Source: Chloroflexota bacterium (GTDB taxonomy: Bacteria > Chloroflexota > Limnocylindria > QHBO01). Taken from it: DNA of 9,811 nt. The stretch covers positions 1 through 9,811 of the forward strand of contig JACDHU010000040.1 of assembly GCA_013820865.1 (NCBI GenBank). The letters run 5' to 3'. Within the stretch, counting starts at the first letter, position 1. Every line of letters begins with the position of its first letter. The position numbers were made by a program, and so were the translations under genes. The notes under the pieces were generated by a model. That model ran no database searches. It was not told the DNA's origin and saw only the letters and a program-made list of their open reading frames with translations. Positions 1 through 6,870 of this stretch are shown here, piece after piece.

Positions 1-2
1 AG

Positions 3-308
<306 letters not shown>

Positions 309-323
309 CTCTCGCTGATCCGG

Positions 324-354
324 GAGGAGCACGTCAGAGCGTGACGTGCTCCTC
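324..354 (+). terminator. Perfect 13-bp hairpin downstream of pnp, no U-tract
   Basis: GAGGAGCACGTCA (324-336) pairs perfectly with TGACGTGCTCCTC (342-354) around the 5-base loop GAGCG. It begins 15 bases after the pnp stop codon. The bases that follow are GC-rich (GTCCGGCGG) and not a T-run, so this is not a classical intrinsic terminator. It could be a U-less terminator, a 3'-end stabilising stem for the pnp mRNA, or an RNase cleavage site used in autoregulation. The stem itself is seen directly; its role is inferred. Confidence 0.6.
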
Positions 355-362
355 GTCCGGCG

Positions 363-388
363 GCGACGTGCACGGCGGGCCGCGTCGC
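363..388 (+). promoter_or_regulatory. Bulged stem-loop in the RNase J leader
   Basis: GCGACG (363-368) pairs with CGTCGC (383-388), and CGG (373-375) with CCG (380-382), closing a CGGG loop; TGCA (369-372) bulges out on the 5' side. That makes nine base pairs, all but one G-C. A smaller stem follows at 413-427 (CCGATG, loop TAC, CATCGG). In a GC-rich genome such stems can arise by chance, so a regulatory role is only a possibility. I recognise no known riboswitch core in 309-507, and no convincing promoter. Confidence 0.3.
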
Positions 389-497
389 ACGCCCCTCGGA
401 TCGTGCGTTACGCCGATGTACCATCGGTGTTGCGGCGCTCCATCGAGTTTTGCTGCGGTGGCGTCGCTGACCGCGCGACTCGCCTGACAGTCTTCAC

Positions 498-502
498 AGG
501 AG
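498..502 (+). promoter_or_regulatory. Ribosome binding site deciding the RNase J start
   Basis: AGGAG lies 5 bases before the ATG at 508. The frame is open upstream to 346, but this site and the family-typical N-terminus (SDSLRIIPLGGVGEVGKN) place the start at 508. Confidence 0.8.
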
Positions 503-507
503 CTTCC

Positions 508-2172
508 ATGTCCGATTCCCTGCGTATCATTCCGCTCGGTGGGGTGGGCGAGGTCGGTAAGAACATCACGGCCATCGAGGCCGATGGTGAGATTCTCATC
601 GTCGACTGCGGGCTGGCATTCCCCGAGCCCGAGATGCTGGGAATCGACCTCGTCATCCCCGACGTCACGTACCTCGCGGAGCACCGCGACCGCGTTCGCG
701 GCATCATCCTCACCCACGGGCACGAGGATCACACTGGCGCGCTTCCGTACGTCTTGCCAAAGATTCCCGGCACGCCGATCTACGCCACGCGGCTGACCGA
801 GGGCCTGGTCCAGGGCAAGCTCCGTGAGCACAAGCTGCTGGATTCGACGCCGCTCCACGTGGTCGACCCCGGAGTCGAGTTTGCGGTCGGTTCGTTCCGG
901 GTCACGCCGTTCCGCGTCAACCACTCGATTCCCGATGGCGTCGGGTACGCCATTCGGACCTCGGTGGGCACCATCGTTCACACCGGTGACTTCAAATTCG
1001 ACCATACGCCGCCCGATGGCCGTCGCGCCGACCTGGGCCTCATCGCGCAGATCGGCAATGAGGGGGTGGACTTCCTTCTCTCGGACTCCACGCGTGCGGA
1101 GAGGGATGGATACACGCTTTCCGAATCGACCGTCGGGGAAAGCCTGAACCGCCTCGTTGGCGAGGCCCCCGGACGCGTGATCGTGGCCACCTTTGCCAGC
1201 AACATCGGGCGGGTGCAGCAGGTCATCGATGCCGCATGGGCCCACGGCCGCAAGATGGTTGCCCTCGGGCGCAGCATGGAACAGAACACGGCGATCGCGC
1301 TCGAGCGAGGGTATCTCGATGCCCGCGACGGCACGCTCGTCCGCAAGGAGCAGCTTCAGCGTTTGCCCAAGGAGGAGCTGGTGGTGATGACCACCGGTTC
1401 GCAGGGTGAGCCGATGTCGGGGCTGACCCGAATGAGCAACCGCGATCATCGCAACATCACCATCGAGCCGGGCGACACCGTGATTGTGTCGGCCAGCCCG
1501 ATCCCGGGCAACGAGGAGGCGGTCGCGAAGACGATCGACAACCTCTTCAAGGAAGGCGCGATGGTGCATTACGAGCCCCTTGTGCACTGCCACGTCTCGG
1601 GTCACGGCTCTCGCGAGGAACTGAAGCTCATGCTCGGACTCGTGAAGCCGCGGCACTTCATCCCGATCCACGGCGAGTACCGCATGCTCGTACAGCATGC
1701 CCTTCTGGCCGAGGGTGCGGGCGTCGACGTGGACAAGATCTTCGTGCTCGAGAACGGCCAGGTCGTCGAGTTCGACGGTGAGCGCGCCTCGATGTCGGGC
1801 AGCGTCCCCGCCGGGGCCGTGCTGGTCGACGGGATCGCCGCCATCGACGGCATCGACGGCGTCGTGCTGCGTGATCGGCGGATGCTGGCGTCCGATGGGA
1901 TCGTCATGGTGGCCTTGACGATCGACGTGAAGACCGGGCAACCGGTCGGCCAGCCCGACCTCGTGAGCCGCGGATTCCTGTCCGATCCTGAGGACCCGAT
2001 CATGGGGGCGGCGCGCGACCATTTGATGCAGGCCCTGAGCCAGCGTCGCGAGGATCAGCATGGCGCCGAGGCGGGCTATGTCAAGACGAAGATTCGCGAT
2101 ACGCTCAGCCGGTTCTTCCACCAGCGAACCAAGCGGCGGCCGATGATTCTGCCGATCGTGATGGAGGTCTGA
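508..2172 (+). CDS. rnj: Ribonuclease J (metallo-beta-lactamase / beta-CASP exo-endoribonuclease)
   Basis: RNase J degrades and matures RNA in the cytoplasm, acting as a 5'-3' exonuclease on 5'-monophosphate ends and as an endonuclease. The 554-residue product matches the family length (about 555). It opens with IIPLGGVGEVGKN. The two-zinc site is complete: H70, H72, D74 and H75 in LTHGHEDHTGALP, H139 in NHSIPD, D161 in HTGDFKFD and H388 in FIPIHGEYRM. The beta-CASP part carries TTGSQGEPMSGL and the HVSGHGS motif, whose H362 and H366 are expected to contact the RNA phosphate. The C-terminal domain runs from about residue 455 and ends in VKTKIRDTLSRFF, typical for the family. No key residue is missing, so the enzyme should be active. 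It follows pnp, its 3'-5' counterpart, and precedes ftsK by only 5 bases; the ftsK ribosome binding site lies within its last codons. Confidence 0.96.
   Translation: MSDSLRIIPLGGVGEVGKNITAIEADGEILIVDCGLAFPEPEMLGIDLVIPDVTYLAEHRDRVRGIILTHGHEDHTGALPYVLPKIPGTPIYATRLTEGLVQGKLREHKLLDSTPLHVVDPGVEFAVGSFRVTPFRVNHSIPDGVGYAIRTSVGTIVHTGDFKFDHTPPDGRRADLGLIAQIGNEGVDFLLSDSTRAERDGYTLSESTVGESLNRLVGEAPGRVIVATFASNIGRVQQVIDAAWAHGRKMVALGRSMEQNTAIALERGYLDARDGTLVRKEQLQRLPKEELVVMTTGSQGEPMSGLTRMSNRDHRNITIEPGDTVIVSASPIPGNEEAVAKTIDNLFKEGAMVHYEPLVHCHVSGHGSREELKLMLGLVKPRHFIPIHGEYRMLVQHALLAEGAGVDVDKIFVLENGQVVEFDGERASMSGSVPAGAVLVDGIAAIDGIDGVVLRDRRMLASDGIVMVALTIDVKTGQPVGQPDLVSRGFLSDPEDPIMGAARDHLMQALSQRREDQHGAEAGYVKTKIRDTLSRFFHQRTKRRPMILPIVMEV
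2163..2168 (+). promoter_or_regulatory. Ribosome binding site for ftsK inside the end of rnj
   Basis: GGAGGT sits in the last codons of RNase J, 9 bases before the GTG at 2178. It fixes the ftsK start at this GTG and implies co-translation with rnj. Confidence 0.75.
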
Positions 2173-2177
2173 CCCGA

Positions 2178-4556
2178 GTGGCGACCCGACGACGAACGAC
2201 TGCTCGTCGCCGACCGACGCGGCGCCGCCGACAGACCACGCCGTTCGTCGTCAGCGCTCGCTTTATTCGCGAGGGCCTCGCGCTGGTACTGCTCTTCCTC
2301 GCGATTCTGAGCGTCATTGCTCTATTCGCGCCCGATGCCGGAGCGATCGTCGCACCGTGGCATGGCCTGCTGTCAACGCTGCTCGGCTGGGGCATCGCCT
2401 TTGCGGCGCCGCTCCTCGCCGGCTTCGCGGTCATGCTGTGGATGAAGACCATGCCCGCCGAGCGCTGGATGGCGGCGACTGGTGCCGCCCTGGTGGCACT
2501 CGCACTGCTCGGTATGTTCCATCTCGTCGGCGGCGGGGCGGACAATGCCATCGAGGTGGGCGAAGGCGGGGGACTCCTCGGACTGGCAGTCAGCGGGCTC
2601 CTCAACGGGGCGCTCGGTATCGTCGGCGCCTGGGTCGTGCTGATCCTGCTGGCCGCGGTCGGGCTGCTGCTGTACTTCAACATGACGATCGGCGACCTCG
2701 TGGCCGGCTACCTCTCGGACCGCGACGAGCGACGCGAGCACGAAGCCGAGACGGCTCGCAAGGTGCAACGTCCCCGCGTGGCCGATGCCCGTGGCCGAGC
2801 GGAGGCTCCCGAGCCCGAGCCGGAGCCGCGACCCGGCCTCATCGACCGCATGCGCGACCGTCTGGCCGGTGGCCAGGATTCCGAGGAGGACTCTCCGCTC
2901 ATTGTTCGCCGCGAGCGACCGGCACCGAGCGGGAACGGCACGACGAGCCGCGCAGTCGCCATTCAACCGCCGCCGGCCGCCGTGGCCCTCGCCATCGAAG
3001 TTCCGCCATCAATCAACGAGCTCGAGCACGTCGAAGAGGAACATTTGGCCGAGGCCGCCAGCGCGGAGGCGGCCGACGCAGCCCTCGAGCCGGTCGAGCG
3101 GGCCTGGGAGCTGCCGCACCTGGACCTGCTGGCAGACGCCCCGGAATCATCGGCAGCGCAGCTCGACCTCAGCTCGAAGGGAAGGCGCATCCGTGACACG
3201 CTGGCTGATTTCGGCATCGGCGTGAAGGTCGCTCGCATCCAGGAGGGGCCGGTAGTGACGCAGTACGCCCTCGATGTGGACCCCGGAATCAAGCTCAGCC
3301 GCATCGCGGGACTGGCCGACAACCTGGCACTCGCACTCTCTGCCCGGAGCATCCGGATCGAGGCGCCGATTCCCGGCGAGCCATTCGTCGGCGTCGAGAT
3401 TCCGAACAGCGCGTTCGACCTGGTGACCCTCAAGGAGGTCCTCGGAAGCAAGATCCACGCCGAGGCGTCCGAGCGCAGCAAGCTTGCCTTTGCCCTCGGC
3501 CAGGACGTGGCCGGCCAACCGTTCAGCGCGGATCTCGCGAAGATGCCGCACCTCCTCATTGCCGGAGCCACCGGATCGGGCAAGAGCGTGTGCGTCAACG
3601 CGATCATCGACAGCTTCCTCGTCAACGCCACGCCGGCCGAGGTGAAGCTCATCCTGATCGACCCGAAGCGTGTCGAGCTGGCCCAGTACAAGGGCATTCC
3701 GCACCTGCTGACCGAGGTCATCGTTGAGCCCGATAAGGCGGTCAATGCCCTGAAGTGGACGGTCGGCACCATGGAGAGCCGATACGCCGAATTCGCGAGT
3801 CGGGGCGTCCGCAACATCAGCGCCTACAACGAGGCGCTGCGCGCCGGCGAACCACGGATGCCATTCATCGTCATCGTCATCGACGAGTTGGCCGACCTGA
3901 TGATGGTCTCCGCCTACGAGGTGGAGGCGACCATCACGCGGATCGCGCAACTAGCCCGCGCGACCGGCATCCATCTCATCGTGGCCACCCAGCGCCCATC
4001 GGTCCAGGTCGTCACCGGGCTGATCAAGGCGAACATTCCCAGTCGTATCGCCTTCGCCATGACTTCGGGCGTCGACTCGCGCACGATCCTTGACACGAAT
4101 GGCGCCGAGGATCTGCTCGGACGCGGCGACATGCTCTACCAGCCGATCGACGCGCCGCGTGCCGTTCGGCTCCAGGGAGTGCTCGTGACCGACCCGGAGA
4201 TCGAGGCGCTCGCTCGTCACTGGCGCGGCCAAGGGGGTCCGCAGTACAAGCCGGAGATCACCGCGCCGAGACGGGACGGCAAGCCGGGGGGCCGCCCGGG
4301 CGAGGAGGATGAGACCGATGACGCCGATGCGCTCTACAGCCAGGCGGTCGACATCGTTCGGCGCTCGGACAAGGCGTCGGCATCTCTGCTCCAGCGCCGC
4401 CTGCGCATCGGCTACGCGCGCGCCGCCAGGATCCTCGACCAGATGGAGGATCGCGACGTCGTCGGACCCGCCGACGGAAGCCGATTCCGAGAGGTCCTGA
4501 TCACGAGCGATGGCTGGGGCGGCGACGTCGCCACCGGCGAAGATGACGAGACGTGA
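2178..4556 (+). CDS. ftsK: DNA translocase FtsK/SpoIIIE
   Basis: This is a membrane-anchored, hexameric, ATP-driven double-stranded DNA pump that clears chromosome ends through the closing division septum. The 792 residues are close to SpoIIIE length (about 790). After an arginine-rich cytosolic leader (residues 4-18) come four hydrophobic segments, at about 33-51, 66-88, 98-117 and 145-167. A charged, Pro/Glu/Ala-rich linker spans about 170-325. The motor follows: alpha domain with GPVVTQYALDVDPG and the PGEPFVGVEIPN stretch, Walker A GATGSGKS (463-470, K469), the IDPKRVEL motif, Walker B IVIVIDELADLMM (D569, E570), and IVATQRPSVQVVTGLIKANIP-type motif downstream. The C-terminal gamma winged helix, which reads DNA orientation sequences, spans about 715-785 (starting DALYSQAVDIVRRSDKASAS). 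Start is GTG with a good ribosome binding site in rnj; the stop overlaps the next GTG start by four bases. Confidence 0.96.
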   Translation: MATRRRTTARRRPTRRRRQTTPFVVSARFIREGLALVLLFLAILSVIALFAPDAGAIVAPWHGLLSTLLGWGIAFAAPLLAGFAVMLWMKTMPAERWMAATGAALVALALLGMFHLVGGGADNAIEVGEGGGLLGLAVSGLLNGALGIVGAWVVLILLAAVGLLLYFNMTIGDLVAGYLSDRDERREHEAETARKVQRPRVADARGRAEAPEPEPEPRPGLIDRMRDRLAGGQDSEEDSPLIVRRERPAPSGNGTTSRAVAIQPPPAAVALAIEVPPSINELEHVEEEHLAEAASAEAADAALEPVERAWELPHLDLLADAPESSAAQLDLSSKGRRIRDTLADFGIGVKVARIQEGPVVTQYALDVDPGIKLSRIAGLADNLALALSARSIRIEAPIPGEPFVGVEIPNSAFDLVTLKEVLGSKIHAEASERSKLAFALGQDVAGQPFSADLAKMPHLLIAGATGSGKSVCVNAIIDSFLVNATPAEVKLILIDPKRVELAQYKGIPHLLTEVIVEPDKAVNALKWTVGTMESRYAEFASRGVRNISAYNEALRAGEPRMPFIVIVIDELADLMMVSAYEVEATITRIAQLARATGIHLIVATQRPSVQVVTGLIKANIPSRIAFAMTSGVDSRTILDTNGAEDLLGRGDMLYQPIDAPRAVRLQGVLVTDPEIEALARHWRGQGGPQYKPEITAPRRDGKPGGRPGEEDETDDADALYSQAVDIVRRSDKASASLLQRRLRIGYARAARILDQMEDRDVVGPADGSRFREVLITSDGWGGDVATGEDDET

Positions 4557-5848
4557 CCGATCAGGGCACGCATAAGCTGGGCGAGGTGCTCCGCGCGGCG
4601 CGCGAGGCGAAATCCCTGGACCTGACGCGCGTCGAGCGCGAGACCAAGATTCGCGAGCGATATCTGTCGGCCCTCGAGCGCGGCGAGTATCGCGAGCTGC
4701 CCGGATCGGTCTACACGAAGGGGTTCCTCCGCAACTACGGCGCCTATCTCGGGTTGGACCCCGAATACCTCATCGACCTGTACCGGCTCGAGACATCGTC
4801 GTCGAGTGCGGAACGTGTCGGCCATCCGGCGGCGCGGCGCCCCATCGCCAGGCGCCGTTCGCGATCGTTGGTGGTGACGCCCGGGGCGGTGGTGGCGGCG
4901 ATTCTGACCATCGGCGTCGGTGCGTTCTTCGCTTACCTCGGGTACGAACTCATCAATTTTGCCCGCATGCCGGAGCTGCGCATCATCGATCCGGCCGCCA
5001 ACGTCAGTGATTACACCGATACGACCATCACCGTTCGCGGCGTGACCGCGCCGAACGCCACGATCACGGTCGACAATCTCCGTGAGAATCCGACGGTGGA
5101 GGCCGATGATGAAGGCGCCTTCGCGGTGACCGTGGACCTGGTGCCGGGATCGAACGTCATGCGCCTCACGGCCCGCGATCCGGTCACCGGGCGTGACTCG
5201 GAGACCGAACAGCGGACCGTGGTCGTCGTGACCGATGCGACCGAGAGTCCGTCGGCGGCCCCGGTGGTGCTGGATGTGTCAGAGCCATCGGCCGATGCGA
5301 CCATCAGCGCTCCGGTGACGATCAGCGGGACGGGTCAGCCGGATGACACCGTGCAGGCTTCGGCGGCACTGGTGGAGGTCGCGACGCCGACCTACACCGT
5401 CACCGATCTCGCCGGTGAGGATGTCGAGATCACCGTCGATGATCCGACGGCGCCCGACCCGATCGACCTTGTCGCCGATGCCTCCGGTGGCTTCAGCGGG
5501 AGCCTCTCGTTACTTCCGGGCACGTGGGACATCACCGTCGCGGGTACTGATGCTGCGCCCGTCGTTCGGCGCGTGACCATCGCTCCCGGTGAGGGTTTGA
5601 CCGGTCGCATCTCTCTCGTGGAGGCCGATTCGTATCTCGAGCTCGACGAGGACGGCACGCCGGTTGCGGACGTCTCGGGCACCATTGCCGCCGATGGCGA
5701 TCAGATCGATATCGAGGCAGACGACGAGCTGCGCATTCGGGCAGGAAACGCGGGCGCGGTGCGCCTGACCATCAATGGAATCAGTATCGGCGCCATGGGT
5801 GGGGACGGCGCAGTTGTCGAGTGGCGCATCACGCGGCAAGGAGGATAG
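4553..5848 (+). CDS. rodZ: RodZ-like membrane HTH protein with two Ig-like repeats and a DUF4115-type C-terminus
   Basis: RodZ proteins connect the MreB cytoskeleton to the cell-wall elongation machinery. Here an N-terminal HTH_25-type helix-turn-helix (about residues 8-70) has the RodZ hallmarks: LGEVLRAARE, ERETKIRERYLSALE and LPGSVYTKGFLRNYGAYLGLD. A basic stretch (95-104, RRPIARRRSR) precedes one membrane segment (about 107-131), so the HTH should be cytoplasmic and the rest outside. The outer part has two beta-rich, Thr/Val/Asp-rich units that look Ig-like (about 140-227 and 237-347), then a RodZ C-terminal domain (about 350-428; ADSYLELDEDG, RIRAGNAGAVRLTINGISIG). At 431 residues it is longer than many RodZ proteins, because of the Ig-like units. 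GTG start overlaps the ftsK stop by four bases (GTGA). Domain types are inferred from motif resemblance; a role in shape fits the ftsK and murC neighbours. Confidence 0.82.
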   Translation: MTDQGTHKLGEVLRAAREAKSLDLTRVERETKIRERYLSALERGEYRELPGSVYTKGFLRNYGAYLGLDPEYLIDLYRLETSSSSAERVGHPAARRPIARRRSRSLVVTPGAVVAAILTIGVGAFFAYLGYELINFARMPELRIIDPAANVSDYTDTTITVRGVTAPNATITVDNLRENPTVEADDEGAFAVTVDLVPGSNVMRLTARDPVTGRDSETEQRTVVVVTDATESPSAAPVVLDVSEPSADATISAPVTISGTGQPDDTVQASAALVEVATPTYTVTDLAGEDVEITVDDPTAPDPIDLVADASGGFSGSLSLLPGTWDITVAGTDAAPVVRRVTIAPGEGLTGRISLVEADSYLELDEDGTPVADVSGTIAADGDQIDIEADDELRIRAGNAGAVRLTINGISIGAMGGDGAVVEWRITRQGG

Positions 5849-5854
5849 AGGAGC

Positions 5855-6346
5855 ATGGCTGCAGATTCATCATTCGACCTGGTGAGCGACTTCGACCAGC
5901 AGGAGCTGGTCAACGCACTCGACCAGGCGCGGCGAGAGATCGCCACGCGCTACGACTTCAAGGCCAGCAAGGTCGCGTTCGAGCTGGGCAAGGACGCCAT
6001 CACCCTCACGGCCGATGACGACTACCGAGCCGGAGCCGCCAAGGACCTGCTCGAGTCGAAGGCCATCCGGCGTGGCCTGAGCCTCAAGATCTTCGACTGG
6101 GGCAAGATCGAGCCGGCCGGGGGCAGCACCGTTCGTCAGGAGATTGCCCTGAAGCGGGGCCTGACCAGCGAGCAGGCAAAGGAGCTGTCGAAACATATCC
6201 GGGAAGCGTTCCCGAAGACCAAGCCATCCATCCAGGGCGATGCCGTTCGCGTATCGGCCAAGTCGAAGGACGAGCTCCAGTCCGTCATCACCGATCTGAA
6301 GGCACTCGACTACCCGGTCGCGCTCCAATTCACGAACTACCGCTGA
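5855..6346 (+). CDS. yajQ: YajQ family nucleotide-binding protein (UPF0234)
   Basis: The 163 residues equal the usual length of this family, which has two ferredoxin-like (RRM-like) domains. Hallmarks visible are the N-terminal SSFDLVSDFDQQELVNALDQ, then RYDFKASK, then SLKIFDWGKIEPAGGSTVRQ in the middle and the C-terminal SIQGDAVRVSAKSKDELQ with the closing LQFTNYR. Homologues bind nucleotides or nucleic acid; the Xanthomonas member is a cyclic di-GMP effector that works with a transcription factor, and the E. coli member has been tied to phage and tRNA binding. Which of these applies here cannot be read from the sequence. The ATG at 5855 has a near-perfect ribosome binding site, AAGGAGG (5838-5844), 10 bases upstream and inside the end of the RodZ-like gene; a second GAGGAG lies too close to the start. 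Six bases separate it from the upstream stop. Confidence 0.93.
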   Translation: MAADSSFDLVSDFDQQELVNALDQARREIATRYDFKASKVAFELGKDAITLTADDDYRAGAAKDLLESKAIRRGLSLKIFDWGKIEPAGGSTVRQEIALKRGLTSEQAKELSKHIREAFPKTKPSIQGDAVRVSAKSKDELQSVITDLKALDYPVALQFTNYR

Positions 6347-6350
6347 ACCG

Positions 6351-6866
6351 ATGCCTTCGACGCGCGCGCCGACCGATGTCGAGCTCGATGCAGCGGCTCG
6401 GCTCCTCGCCCGCGGCCTCGTGAAGCGGGGATGGCAGATGGCGAGCGCGGAGTCGTGCACGGGAGGCCTGGTGGGGCACGTGATCACGCAGATTCCCAAG
6501 TCCAGCGACCACTATCTCGGAGGAATTGTCAGTTATTCGAACAGCGTCAAGGAGGAGCTGCTCGACGTTCCGGCGGACCTGCTTGAGCGGGTTGGTGCCG
6601 TGTCGACGGAGGTGGCCGAGGCAATGACCGCTGGCACGCTGGGACGGTTTCCGTCGGCGAGCCTGGCCGTGGCAGTGACCGGCATCGCCGGACCCGATGG
6701 GGGAACGAACGAGAAGCCCGTTGGCCTGACCTACGTTGCGGCAGCCGTGCGGGACGGACCGACCGTGGTCGAGTGCCATACCTGGTCGCACGATCGCGAC
6801 GGCAACAAGCGTGCGTCAGCGCTGGCAGCGATCGAGCTGGCCACGCGCCTGGCCACCGTGGAGTAG
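6351..6866 (+). CDS. pncC: Nicotinamide-nucleotide amidase, stand-alone CinA C-terminal domain (PncC)
   Basis: PncC deamidates nicotinamide mononucleotide to nicotinic acid mononucleotide, returning the NMN released by NAD-dependent DNA ligase and other reactions to NAD synthesis. The 171 residues cover only the CinA C-terminal domain; the N-terminal COG1058 (MoCF-like) domain of full-length CinA is absent, as in E. coli PncC. Signature motifs are ASAESCTGGLVGHVIT with the likely nucleophile S35, GGIVSYSNSVKEELLDV with the likely partner K67, then VGAVSTEVAEAM, VTGIAGPDGGTNEKPVGLTYVA and the closing NKRASALAAIELA. The ATG at 6351 lies 4 bases after the yajQ stop and has no clear ribosome binding site, so translation may be coupled to yajQ. 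An internal GTG at 6420 would cut off the first helix and is less likely. Confidence 0.93.
   Translation: MPSTRAPTDVELDAAARLLARGLVKRGWQMASAESCTGGLVGHVITQIPKSSDHYLGGIVSYSNSVKEELLDVPADLLERVGAVSTEVAEAMTAGTLGRFPSASLAVAVTGIAGPDGGTNEKPVGLTYVAAAVRDGPTVVECHTWSHDRDGNKRASALAAIELATRLATVE
6860..6863 (+). promoter_or_regulatory. Ribosome binding site for murC
   Basis: GGAG at the last codons of pncC lies 7 bases before the GTG at 6871. It supports this start over the upstream open frame, which reaches back to 6736 and overlaps pncC with arginine-rich, non-homologous sequence. Confidence 0.6.
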
Positions 6867-6870
6867 GGGA

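Noticed and set aside
346..507. N-terminal extension of RNase J to an upstream start at 346
   Set aside because: The extra 54 residues are Arg-rich and unlike the family, and start within the pnp hairpin. The ATG at 508 has a good ribosome site and gives the standard length.
334..2121. A 595-codon open frame on the - strand opposite RNase J
   Set aside because: It is rich in His, Asp and Arg and has no family motif. It mirrors the codon pattern of RNase J, whose metal ligands are all intact on the + strand; such shadows are normal in GC-rich DNA.
6736..6870. Upstream start for murC at 6736
   Set aside because: The extra 45 residues lie inside pncC, are rich in Arg, Trp and Pro, and have no MurC likeness; the GTG at 6871 has a ribosome site and a normal MurC beginning.
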